In this document: piece by piece, positions 9,391-17,026 of the stretch
Layout: every line of letters begins with the position of its first letter
How positions within the stretch are numbered: position 1 is the stretch's first letter
Made by a program: the position numbers and the translations under genes
Notes under the pieces: generated by a model
Told to the model about the DNA's origin: nothing
Database searches by the model: none
The model's input: only the letters and a program-made list of their open reading frames with translations
Assembly (NCBI RefSeq): GCF_000317675.1
Contig: NC_019776.1
Span: forward strand, 1,426,001-1,490,000
Direction: 5' to 3'
Origin: Cyanobacterium aponinum PCC 10605
GTDB lineage: Bacteria; Cyanobacteriota; Cyanobacteriia; Cyanobacteriales; Cyanobacteriaceae
Length of the DNA stretch: 64,000 bases

Positions 9391-10373
9391 AACCTATCGG
9401 CGGTTATTTTGAACTTGAATTAAATCAACAGCAGAAAAATTGGCATCCTAACGCAAATTTAACTTTAAAAAGTGGACGATCTTGCCTTCAATTTCTCATT
9501 AAAAGTCAATCACTAAAACAAGTTTTTATTCCTTATTATACTTGTGATGCTTTAATTGAACCTTTAGAAAACTATAATGTTAATTATTCTTTTTATGAAC
9601 TTAATGAAAAACTAGAAATAAAAGCTGATAATTTAGTTGTAAATCCCAATGATATTTTAATTTATATTAATTATTTTGGCTTAAAAAATAAATATTTAGA
9701 AACATTAGTTAAAAAGCATAATAAGCAATTATGGGTTGATAATACTCAATCTTTTTTTTATCAACCAAAAATGAAAACATCAGTATATTTTAATTCTGCT
9801 CGTAAATTTTTTGGTGTACCTGATGGTGCTTATCTTTATACACCTGATAATATTTATTTATCATCTTTAAATAACTTGAAAAGAAATCAAAATTATCGTT
9901 GTGAACATTTATTACTTCGTCATCAAGGAATATTGGAGGAAGGTTATAAAATTTTTCAAGATAATGAAAAACTTAACGGTGATGAAATAGCTTTAATCTC
10001 TGAATTATCAGAAATTATTCTCAGTCAAATAGATTATAACGATGTTGCTCAAAAACGCTGTCAAAATTATCTCTATCTTGATCAAATATTAGGTTCTCAT
10101 AATCAATTATCGTCAGAAGTAATAAAATTAGATAATAATTCTATTCCTTTTTGTTATCCTTATTTACCTGTAAAATCGATTAAACATGAATATTTTTGGG
10201 AAAAACTTATTTTTGTGCCTATTTTATGGCGAGAATGTGTTAATCGTATAACTGAGGGTTTTGAATGGGAAAAACATTTAACATCTCAATTATTACCCTT
10301 ACCAATTGATCAACGTTACAGTTTTGAAGAAATGGATTTGATCATAAAAGCTATTATGGATTATGGACAATAA
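9387..10373 (+). CDS. DegT-like PLP-fold aminotransferase (short, divergent)
   Basis: A 328-residue protein with the fold-type I pattern of sugar aminotransferases: IPYYTCDALIEPL, the aspartate of LWVDNTQSF for the PLP nitrogen, and a lysine in SARKFFGVPDGA at the Schiff-base position. It is shorter and more divergent than the protein at 4563. Its start overlaps wbqC by 4 bases and its end overlaps the sulfotransferase gene by 11 bases. It is likely an aminotransferase acting with WbqC, but a non-catalytic role cannot be excluded. Confidence 0.75.
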   Translation: MKPIGGYFELELNQQQKNWHPNANLTLKSGRSCLQFLIKSQSLKQVFIPYYTCDALIEPLENYNVNYSFYELNEKLEIKADNLVVNPNDILIYINYFGLKNKYLETLVKKHNKQLWVDNTQSFFYQPKMKTSVYFNSARKFFGVPDGAYLYTPDNIYLSSLNNLKRNQNYRCEHLLLRHQGILEEGYKIFQDNEKLNGDEIALISELSEIILSQIDYNDVAQKRCQNYLYLDQILGSHNQLSSEVIKLDNNSIPFCYPYLPVKSIKHEYFWEKLIFVPILWRECVNRITEGFEWEKHLTSQLLPLPIDQRYSFEEMDLIIKAIMDYGQ

Positions 10374-11352
10374 AAAAAGATTAATTGAACATCAAAAACC
10401 AGAGGAATTAGAAGAATTACTTAAATATTTTGAAAATCTTTTTAATCCTTTAGAAGAAAAAGAAATCTCAGATATAGATTTGTGTGATGAGCCAATTTTA
10501 TATATTATGGGTTGTGCTAGAAGTGGCTCAACATTGGTTTATCAATACTTAACTGAATCTGGTTTATTTACCTATCCGACTAATTTTATTTCTCGATTTT
10601 ATTATGCTCCTTATTTGGGAGCAAAATTACAGCAAATGTTAATAGAATATGATTTTAGAGAAGAAATTTTTACTAAAAATAAGACTTCTTTATTTACTTC
10701 TAATTTAGGAAAAACTAAAGGAGTAATGTCACCCCATGAATTTTGGTATTTTTGGAGGAGATTTTTTATTTTTGGCGATATTCAAAAATTATCACCAGAA
10801 GTTATTAAGGATGTAAATACAGATAAATTTATTAAGGATTTAAGAGCTTTTCAATCGGTAAAAAAATTACCCTTAGTTTTGAAAGGAATGATTTTAAATT
10901 GGCATATACCTTTATTATCAAGTTTATATGAAAATTCTTATTTTTTATTTGTGAAAAGAGATATAAAAACTAATGCAAATTCTTTAGTTCGTGCTAGAGA
11001 AAAATTTTTTGGTGATGCTAAACAATGGTATTCTTTTAAACCCCCTAACTATCACAAAGTCATTAATCTTGAGCCAATTTATCAAACTGTTTGGCAAGTT
11101 ATGGTAACAAATTTAGCTATTGAAACAGGATTAAATTCTATTGATTCAACAAAGGTTTTTACTATTGATTATGAAAAATTTTGTCAAAATCCACAGTCTT
11201 TGTTAGAAGAACTTTGTCATAAATGGAAAAAAGAAATGCCCTCAAATATGAAAAATTTACCACAATATTTTGATATTAAAAAACATCCAAATATAAGTTT
11301 ATATAATTGGGATAACATTCTATCCAAAGTAGAAAACTTAAATCTATCTTAA
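10363..11352 (+). CDS. Sulfotransferase family protein
   Basis: A 329-residue protein with the 5'-phosphosulfate loop of PAPS-dependent sulfotransferases near residue 47 (MGCARSGSTLVYQ) and a 3'-phosphate-binding segment near residue 200 (FVKRDIKTNANSLVRAR). The order and spacing fit the family. It would move sulfate from PAPS to a hydroxyl or amine of the glycan built by the neighbouring enzymes. It lies last in the run 7161-11352, in which the genes overlap or nearly touch. The acceptor is unknown. Confidence 0.85.
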   Translation: MDNKKRLIEHQKPEELEELLKYFENLFNPLEEKEISDIDLCDEPILYIMGCARSGSTLVYQYLTESGLFTYPTNFISRFYYAPYLGAKLQQMLIEYDFREEIFTKNKTSLFTSNLGKTKGVMSPHEFWYFWRRFFIFGDIQKLSPEVIKDVNTDKFIKDLRAFQSVKKLPLVLKGMILNWHIPLLSSLYENSYFLFVKRDIKTNANSLVRAREKFFGDAKQWYSFKPPNYHKVINLEPIYQTVWQVMVTNLAIETGLNSIDSTKVFTIDYEKFCQNPQSLLEELCHKWKKEMPSNMKNLPQYFDIKKHPNISLYNWDNILSKVENLNLS

Positions 11353-11355
11353 CAA

Positions 11356-11394
11356 GATGCGATCACGAAGTGGCAAGCTACGCTTGATCGCACT
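11356..11394. repeat. HIP1-like interspersed repeat
   Basis: A GATGCGATCACGAAGTGGC...GCTTGATCGCAC unit between the sulfotransferase and the MazE gene. Degenerate HIP1 cores (GCGATC, GATCGC) face each other across it. A related, longer unit is at 13216-13273. Such mosaics are common between cyanobacterial genes. Confidence 0.55.
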
Positions 11395-11467
11395 TTAGAT
11401 AACAATATTGACATCAGTACAAAACAGTAACTACAATGTAATTACTTAAATTGAAAATGATTGAAAA

Positions 11468-11743
11468 ATGATAGAAAATACTATTCATACTCGTTTAGTG
11501 AAAATTGGTAATTCTCAAGGGGTTAGACTACCCAAAACTCTGCTGGAAATTGCCAAAATCAAAGATCAAATTGATTTATCCATTGAAGACGGCACAATAA
11601 TAATTCGTGCTTCAGAAGAAAACAAAGTAAGGTTAAATTGGGCAAAATCCTTTCAAGAAATGGCTTCTGAAAATGATGATCAACTATTGGATAGCGACAC
11701 TCAGACGCTATCCTATTGGGATGAACAAGAATGGGAGTGGTAG
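11468..11743 (+). CDS. mazE: MazE-type antitoxin (AbrB/SpoVT fold)
   Basis: A 91-residue protein whose first 45 residues form a swapped-hairpin AbrB domain (TRLVKIGNSQGVRLPKTLLE), which binds operator DNA. The acidic C-terminal tail (SYWDEQEWEW) is the part that in MazE wraps the toxin. The stop codon touches the start of the toxin gene, so the pair forms an operon that is probably autorepressed. Confidence 0.92.
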   Translation: MIENTIHTRLVKIGNSQGVRLPKTLLEIAKIKDQIDLSIEDGTIIIRASEENKVRLNWAKSFQEMASENDDQLLDSDTQTLSYWDEQEWEW

Positions 11744-12061
11744 ATGAAGCGATTTGATATTTACTTAATCAATCTTGATCCTACTCTTGGCAGTGAAATT
11801 CAGAAAACTCGTCCTTGTGTGATTATTTCCCCTGATGAAATGAATGATTATATTAAAACAGTTATTGTTGCACCTATGACCAGTAAAGGTAAACTTTACC
11901 CGACTCGGATTAGGTGTAACTTTCAAGAAAAAGAAGGATTAATTGTTTTAGATCAAATTAGAACTGTTGATAAAATTCGTTTAGTCAAAAAACTTGGTAC
12001 TCTTGATAGTTCTATTCAAGATGAAGTTTTATCTAAGTTAGGGGAAATGTTTGCTCCGTAA
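11744..12061 (+). CDS. mazF: MazF/PemK-type endoribonuclease toxin
   Basis: A 105-residue protein of normal MazF length. FDIYLINLDPTLGSEI, then TRPCVIISPDEMN, VIVAPMTSK and GLIVLDQIRTVDK are the conserved strands, with the active-site Arg in KTRPC and Thr in APMTS. MazF cleaves mRNA at short motifs unless held by MazE. There is no gap to mazE. Nothing suggests inactivation. Confidence 0.93.
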   Translation: MKRFDIYLINLDPTLGSEIQKTRPCVIISPDEMNDYIKTVIVAPMTSKGKLYPTRIRCNFQEKEGLIVLDQIRTVDKIRLVKKLGTLDSSIQDEVLSKLGEMFAP

Positions 12062-12080
12062 TCAAAAAGAAGATAAAGAG

Positions 12081-12164
12081 ATGTCCGCAAAAGATTTATT
12101 TCATCAAGCAGTGCTTATAGCTATTAAATCTGTTAAGCAAGAGGTGGTTTTATGGAAAGAATAG
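12081..12164 (+). pseudogene. xisH remnant (N- and C-terminal ends joined)
   Basis: A 27-codon frame starting MSAKDLFHQAVLIAI, which matches the start of XisH proteins (about 138 residues). It ends with VKQEVVLWKE, which resembles the usual XisH C-terminus. The frame overlaps the start of xisI by 13 bases, the arrangement seen in intact xisH-xisI pairs. The simplest reading is a large internal deletion that removed the nuclease-like core. The C-terminal match is short and therefore tentative. Confidence 0.6.
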
Positions 12165-12481
12165 ACTATATTCAATTAGTCAAGGATATTTTAACTCAAC
12201 ACTCGATTAATCATTCTCAAAATGATACAGAAATTCAATTAATATTTGATGATCATAATCACCATTATCAGGTTTTAAATATTGGTTGGGATGATCAAAC
12301 TAGAATTTATGGTGTGATTATTCATGTGGATTTGAAAGACGATAAAATTTGGATTCAAAGAGATGGTACAGAAGTCGGTATTGCTAATCAATTATTAGAT
12401 GCAGGGGTAGCAAAAGAGCATATTGTATTAGGTTTTCAAGCTCCCTATAAAAGAGAATTTACAGAGTTTGCTATTGGTTAA
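12152..12481 (+). CDS. xisI: XisI-family protein
   Basis: A 109-residue protein with the XisI pattern: YQVLNIGWDDQTRIYGVIIH, KIWIQRDGTEVGIAN and a C-terminal VLGFQAPYKREFTEFA. XisI was named for control of fdxN-element excision in heterocystous cyanobacteria, but the family is widespread in strains without that element, usually beside XisH. Here XisH is a stub, so XisI is effectively alone. A GAGG ribosome-binding site lies upstream of the ATG. Confidence 0.9.
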   Translation: MERIDYIQLVKDILTQHSINHSQNDTEIQLIFDDHNHHYQVLNIGWDDQTRIYGVIIHVDLKDDKIWIQRDGTEVGIANQLLDAGVAKEHIVLGFQAPYKREFTEFAIG

Positions 12482-12573
12482 TATTATCTATGAATTTTAG
12501 TAATTCGGGCGATCAGGGGAAATATAGTGCAGTGCGATCGCCTTTATCTCAAAAAATAAAAACCATGATAAAA

Positions 12574-12591
12574 TGTACATTATTATGTACA
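12574..12591 (+). promoter_or_regulatory. Paired TGTACA operator of the YefM/YoeB module
   Basis: Two TGTACA hexamers at 12574-12579 and 12586-12591, with centres 12 bp apart and each flanked by AT, lie 23 bases before the antitoxin ATG. The E. coli yefM-yoeB operator is known to be a pair of palindromes with TGTACA cores at the same spacing. TATTAT at 12581-12586 between them could be a -10 element, which would make binding repressive. Confidence 0.7.
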
Positions 12592-12613
12592 TAAAAAAAA
12601 TTGAGAGTAAATC

Positions 12614-12898
12614 ATGTTTAGCTATGAAATAACCTCCCCCACAGAAGCCAGAAATGGATTATTTAAACTTTTAGATAAAGTTGTAGAAGATCATCAAGTT
12701 TTTATTATCAATCGTCGTCAGGGTGAAAATGTTGCCTTAATTGCCGAGTCTGATTTGCGTAGCTTAGTTGAAACCGTTTATTTATTCAGAAATCCTGCTA
12801 ATTCTCATCATTTATTCGAGGCGTTAGAAGAATCCATGACAGGTAAAATTAAACCCCAATCTTTAGAGGAATTGAAAGAGGAATTAGGAATTGAGTAA
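12614..12898 (+). CDS. Phd/YefM-type antitoxin
   Basis: A 94-residue antitoxin. The N-terminal half (TSPTEARNGLFKLLDKV, then FIINRRQGENVALIAESDL) is the Phd/YefM DNA-binding fold. The acidic C-terminus (SLEELKEELGIE) should cover the toxin. It overlaps the YoeB-like toxin gene by 8 bases and has a twin TGTACA operator in front, so autoregulation of the YefM kind is likely. Confidence 0.92.
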   Translation: MFSYEITSPTEARNGLFKLLDKVVEDHQVFIINRRQGENVALIAESDLRSLVETVYLFRNPANSHHLFEALEESMTGKIKPQSLEELKEELGIE

Positions 12899-13211
12899 AA
12901 ACAAGAAACAAAACTCTACTTCAGAGGATAAACAGCCAAGTTTTCCCCAAGTTCCAGGTTTTAGTAGTCAGTTTAAAAGTGATTTACAATGGTGGTTTAA
13001 AAATGACAAAAAAAGGGCGGAAAAAATATTAGATTTAGTTACTGAAGTCATGAGAAATCCATTTCAAGGCATCGGCAAACCAGAACCTTTAAAATATATG
13101 GAGGGTAATATTTGGTCAAGAAGAATTGATTTAGAGCATCGTTTGATTTATCGCATTAGTGCCACTCAAATTGATTTTCTTGCTTGTCGTTTTCATTATG
13201 ATAATCTATGA
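12891..13211 (+). CDS. yoeB: YoeB/Txe-family mRNA interferase toxin
   Basis: 106 residues from a TTG start at 12891 that overlaps the antitoxin stop. WWFKNDKKRAEKILDLV, RNPFQGIGKPEPLK, IWSRRIDLEHRLIYR and CRFHYDN are the YoeB signatures and include the catalytic Glu, Arg and His positions. YoeB cleaves mRNA in the ribosomal A site. The first ~20 residues are polar and extra relative to the usual 84-residue YoeB. Confidence 0.93.
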   Translation: MSKNKKQNSTSEDKQPSFPQVPGFSSQFKSDLQWWFKNDKKRAEKILDLVTEVMRNPFQGIGKPEPLKYMEGNIWSRRIDLEHRLIYRISATQIDFLACRFHYDNL

Positions 13212-13215
13212 TTAA

Positions 13216-13273
13216 AGGCGATCGCACAGCACCACCGAAGGCGATCGCCAAGTGGGAGACTCCACCTGATCCC
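13216..13273. repeat. HIP1 mosaic repeat
   Basis: Two GGCGATCGC cores (13217 and 13240) within a CACCGAAGGCGATCGCC...AGTGGGAGACTCC context, in the 260-bp gap between the YoeB gene and the next glycosyltransferase. No gene or clear promoter is seen in the rest of the gap. Confidence 0.5.
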
Positions 13274-13471
13274 ATTTTAGAAACCAGACAAACATAAAAG
13301 CTAAATAGCCAATGAATTAAAAAAGTTTTTGGAAGGTTAAGGGCGATCGTTATCAGAATAAATGTTAAGAATTATGTAGGAATATAAAAATAACATTTAG
13401 CAATATTCATTATCTTGGGTAAATTAGAGATTAGATCGAGAATAATCTAGTGATACCCCGAAAAAGACGAT

Positions 13472-15850
13472 ATGAAACAACTGACATGGGACATAGCCAA
13501 CAAATTAATTGAGCAAAACACCAAAGAAATAAGCTCGGCAGAAATAACAGAGAATCCCCTAGTCAGTGTTTGCTTTATCACCTATAACCATCAAAAGTAC
13601 GTCCAAGAAGCCCTACAAAGTGTTATTTGTCAAAAAACAGACTTTCCCTTTGAAATAGTAATCGGCGATGACTGTTCCACCGATGGCACCACAGAAATTG
13701 TCTTAGAATATCAGAAAAAATATCCCCAATTAATTAGAGTTTTATTAGCTAAAGAAAACCTTGGAAAATATACAGGTAATGGAAGATTAAATGGTATTCG
13801 TATTAGAGAGGCTTGTCGGGGAAAATATATTGCCTTATTAGAAGGGGATGACTATTGGACAGATGAAACCAAACTTCAGCAACAAGCAAATGTATTAGAA
13901 AAAGATCCAGAATGTACAGGAGTTTTTCATGATACTCAAATACTTTGCGCAAAGGGATTAGGAGAAATTAAAGGTACTTTATATAATATAAATCGTTTAG
14001 AGTTCACTTTAGAAGATGTAATTTCTGTATGGTCTCCTTTTCAGACATCTTCATTTCTTTTCCGCAAAAATAGTGCGGATAAATTACCAAAAGATTTTTT
14101 AAGATATGCAAGTGGTGATATGCCACTTTTTATTATTGTTGCTTCTCAAGGTAAGATTCGTCGAATTCCCAAAGTTATGAGTATTTATCGTAAGCATGAA
14201 GGAGGAATCACTGAAACGAGCAAAATTAATCAATATGGTTATTTATATTTTCACCGCTATTTTCTTTTTAACTCTCTACGGAAAGAATTATATCCTCTAG
14301 GAGATGAAAAATTTGTTCAGGTTATCATAGATGTTGAACAAAGATTAGTTAACTTTTTTTCCACAATAGAAAAAACCAATATTTTCTTAAAACAAGAACT
14401 TAGACAAATAAGAAATCAAAAAAGACTAGCACAAAAAGAAGGACTTTATACTGTTGTTGTAGCCCATGTAAATCCTAACGCTTACTCAGAAACATTTATC
14501 CATGACCATATAAATAAATTACCAGCAGAGACTATTAACTTACCAAATATTGCTTTTCCATTACAACAGAATAAAGAAGAATTAAAACAATTTTTTATAG
14601 ATCGAGAAGTAGATGCTGTTTTAGCTGAATATGGACATATTGGTGTTGCAATGATGGATATTTGTAAGGAATTAAATCTTCCGTTAATCGTTCATTTTCA
14701 TGGTTTCGATGCCTACCACCATAATGTGTTACAAAATGCAGGTAGATTTTATCCTATTCTCTTTGAACAAGCTGAAGGGATTATCGTTGGTTCAAGAGAT
14801 ATGGAAAAACACTTATTATCTCTGGGGGCAATTAAAGAAAAACTGTACTATAATCCCTGTGGCGTTGATTTATCATTATTCACACAGTCTCATCCAGAAA
14901 AATCAGCTATTACTTTTGTTGCAGTAGGGCGTTTTGTTGACAAAAAAGCTCCAACCCTAACAATTTTAGCCTTTGCCCAAGTTTGTCAAAAATATCCTCA
15001 AGCAAAATTAATTATGATGGGTGAAGGTGTATTATTAGAATCTTGTAAAATATTAGCTAAATCATTAGGAATAGAACAAAATATAGATTTTCTCGGTGCA
15101 GTATCTCATCAAGAAGTAGCCAAAAATCTAAGTATAGCTAGAGCATTTGTACAACATTCTTTAAAACCTAGCTATGGTGATTCAGAAGGTACGTCTATTT
15201 CTGTTGTGGAAGCCTGTGCCATGGGAATCCCCGTTGTTTCTACAAGACATGGTGGAATCAAAGATGTCATTATCGAAAACGAAACAGGGTTTTTGGTTGA
15301 CGAAGGAGACGTGGATGGCATGGCAGAGTATATGATTCAATTAGCTGAAAATCCAGAACTAGCAAAAAAAATGGGCGAAGCAGGAAGAGAAATAATTAAA
15401 AATAATTTCTCTCAAGATAAATATATTGGAAATATTTGGACAATTATTAAAGATAGTATCGAGAAAAATAAAGCCCAACAACTAACCCAAAAATTAAATC
15501 TCAGTGAAAGTAACTTAATTGTTTTCCCCGATTGGTCAAATTATGAAGAAGAAATTGGCGAGGAATTACTAGAAGTAATCCTTCAATTAATGGAAACACC
15601 TCCAGAAAAGCCTATTACTCTTTTAGTTGATATCACTGGAATCTTACCCGAAGATGCCACCGAATTATTTTCGGCAATTTCCATGAGTCTCTTATTTGAA
15701 TATGAATTAGACTTAACTGAGTATATTAATATTTCCTTATTGGGAGATTTGACAGAGCAAGAATGGCAAATCTTAACACCTCTCATTACCAAAAAAATAA
15801 AAATTAACCATGAAAATCAAACCCTAATTAAAGAATTAAACATTAAATAA
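13472..15850 (+). CDS. Two-domain GT2-GT4 glycosyltransferase with C-terminal FPDW domain
   Basis: A 792-residue fusion. Residues ~28-270 are a GT-A family-2 domain (VSVCFITYNHQKYVQEAL, then IGDDCSTDGT and LLEGDDYW, the metal-binding aspartates). Residues ~325-665 are a GT-B family-4 domain (AVGRFVDKKAP, and EGTSISVVEACAMGIPVVST with the donor-binding glutamate). Residues ~672-792 are an FPDW domain (LIVFPDW, LLVDITGILPEDATELF). Two transferase domains suggest successive addition of two sugars. Its 3' end overlaps the convergent HEPN gene by 8 bases. No membrane helix is seen, so it acts in the cytoplasm or at the membrane face. The sugars are unknown. Confidence 0.88.
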   Translation: MKQLTWDIANKLIEQNTKEISSAEITENPLVSVCFITYNHQKYVQEALQSVICQKTDFPFEIVIGDDCSTDGTTEIVLEYQKKYPQLIRVLLAKENLGKYTGNGRLNGIRIREACRGKYIALLEGDDYWTDETKLQQQANVLEKDPECTGVFHDTQILCAKGLGEIKGTLYNINRLEFTLEDVISVWSPFQTSSFLFRKNSADKLPKDFLRYASGDMPLFIIVASQGKIRRIPKVMSIYRKHEGGITETSKINQYGYLYFHRYFLFNSLRKELYPLGDEKFVQVIIDVEQRLVNFFSTIEKTNIFLKQELRQIRNQKRLAQKEGLYTVVVAHVNPNAYSETFIHDHINKLPAETINLPNIAFPLQQNKEELKQFFIDREVDAVLAEYGHIGVAMMDICKELNLPLIVHFHGFDAYHHNVLQNAGRFYPILFEQAEGIIVGSRDMEKHLLSLGAIKEKLYYNPCGVDLSLFTQSHPEKSAITFVAVGRFVDKKAPTLTILAFAQVCQKYPQAKLIMMGEGVLLESCKILAKSLGIEQNIDFLGAVSHQEVAKNLSIARAFVQHSLKPSYGDSEGTSISVVEACAMGIPVVSTRHGGIKDVIIENETGFLVDEGDVDGMAEYMIQLAENPELAKKMGEAGREIIKNNFSQDKYIGNIWTIIKDSIEKNKAQQLTQKLNLSESNLIVFPDWSNYEEEIGEELLEVILQLMETPPEKPITLLVDITGILPEDATELFSAISMSLLFEYELDLTEYINISLLGDLTEQEWQILTPLITKKIKINHENQTLIKELNIK

Positions 15851-16223
15851 TATCGATATTATTGTTAGTAAAATCAAGCATATTTTGGGCTTTGTTAATA
15901 ATATTTTCTGCTTCCTGTAAAGTGATATTGGGTTTTAAATTATAATCAGCTTCAGTACGCTTCTGTTGTGCTTCGATTAAATAACGATGATACTCAACGG
16001 GAATACGTTTTGTCTTAGCAAATTCCCGTCCAAATCCTGCAATAACGGCACTATGACTGGAATAAGTTAAGTCCTGTTTTAGTAAAAAAGCCTCTGCGAT
16101 ATAAAACATTGTATAGTAAGCCCTTGCCACTGCAAAATCTGGTAATTGATTTTCTAGTAGTATTTTAGATGCTCTTAAACTTTCCTGAGCTTTTTCTAAC
16201 AATAATTTTTGTTCATTCTTCAT
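15843..16223 (-). CDS. HEPN-domain toxin of an MNT/HEPN pair
   Basis: An intact 126-residue helical HEPN protein (ARAYYTMFYIAEAFLLK, SSHSAVIAGFG, YHRYLIEAQQKRTEADYNL). In this family the Arg...Asp-Tyr stretch is the conserved active region, and members act as ribonuclease toxins neutralised by the partner nucleotidyltransferase. It overlaps the nucleotidyltransferase gene by four bases. A broken relative lies at 6749-7123. It is convergent with the GT2-GT4 gene, sharing 8 bases. Confidence 0.88.
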   Translation of the reverse strand: MKNEQKLLLEKAQESLRASKILLENQLPDFAVARAYYTMFYIAEAFLLKQDLTYSSHSAVIAGFGREFAKTKRIPVEYHRYLIEAQQKRTEADYNLKPNITLQEAENIINKAQNMLDFTNNNIDII

Positions 16224-16564
16224 AAGAATATACCCTCTTTATGAATATTAATCATTAAAGGGCTTTTTTCGCTCTTAAATTGAGATTCATTAACATAAAC
16301 ACAGCTAATTAATAAATCATATTCTAAGCATAAATCAGAAACTAAGTTAATCATTTTTTCATATTTATGTTTATCTTGATTAAAATTTTTCAAAACTATT
16401 AAAATATCAATATCTGAATCTTGTTTAGCATCCCCTCTTGCTCTTGAACCAAATAAAATTAACTGGATCAACTCGTCTTGATAAATAGTCACAATTTTTT
16501 CTTTAAAAATTTCTAAAATAGCGTTAACTTTTGATTTTTGTATATTTTTAATAGCCATGTCCAA
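16220..16564 (-). CDS. Minimal nucleotidyltransferase (MntA-like antitoxin)
   Basis: A 114-residue protein with GSRARGDAKQDSDIDILIV, the GSx(10)DxD active site. It is first in a two-gene operon with the HEPN toxin. The start could be Met1 or Met3. It is similar in length and motif to the product of 6387-6752 (IILFGSRARGDYRQDSDVD), so the two pairs are paralogues about 10 kb apart in opposite orientation. Confidence 0.9.
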   Translation of the reverse strand: MDMAIKNIQKSKVNAILEIFKEKIVTIYQDELIQLILFGSRARGDAKQDSDIDILIVLKNFNQDKHKYEKMINLVSDLCLEYDLLISCVYVNESQFKSEKSPLMINIHKEGIFL

Positions 16565-16649
16565 TTCATTTTTTTACTAAACATTAAATCAAATAATTTA
16601 ATCTAATCATTATAATTAATAAAAATAAATATCATCCTTTTTACTTAAT

Positions 16650-16925
16650 CTATAATTTTTTTTGTTGCTCTGTAAAATTATTTAAATAAGGAATAACTTT
16701 AACCTTAAAACCAGCTTCCTCCAAATGACTTTTATAATCTAAATTTTTAGTACCAAAAATAACAGTAAACCAAACTCCTTGAGCCTTTTCTTCCTTACCA
16801 TTGACTAAATTATAGTAATGCAATATTTTGTGAAGCTCAGACTCGACTAAATTTTTGTAAAAACTCTCTGACTGTTGATAACTTTGAGATTCTGAAAGTT
16901 GAGGAATTGCAGTTATAGAATTCAT
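16650..16925 (-). CDS. Hypothetical protein, 91 aa
   Basis: Not recognised. The N-terminus is polar and rich in Ser and Gln (SESQSYQQSESFYKN); the rest is a compact alpha/beta-looking stretch (VWFTVIFGTKNLDYKSHLEEAGFKVKVIPYL). There is no signal peptide or membrane helix. It lies alone between the MNT/HEPN pair and the glycosyltransferase at 17027 and is divergent from the latter. It could be a small regulator or a spurious frame; the even composition favours a real gene. Confidence 0.5.
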   Translation of the reverse strand: MNSITAIPQLSESQSYQQSESFYKNLVESELHKILHYYNLVNGKEEKAQGVWFTVIFGTKNLDYKSHLEEAGFKVKVIPYLNNFTEQQKKL

Positions 16926-17026
16926 AAAAAATTTAACGATGATGGGGAAAAATAAAATGCTTTACTTATTGAAGATTATAATTTTAATATTGGGCATCTA
17001 AATACATCCTTAACATTTCTTTCTCA

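Noticed and set aside
12152-12481. An fdxN-type excision element because of XisI
   Set aside because: No recombinase (XisF) or attachment sites are present, and XisI is common in strains without such an element.
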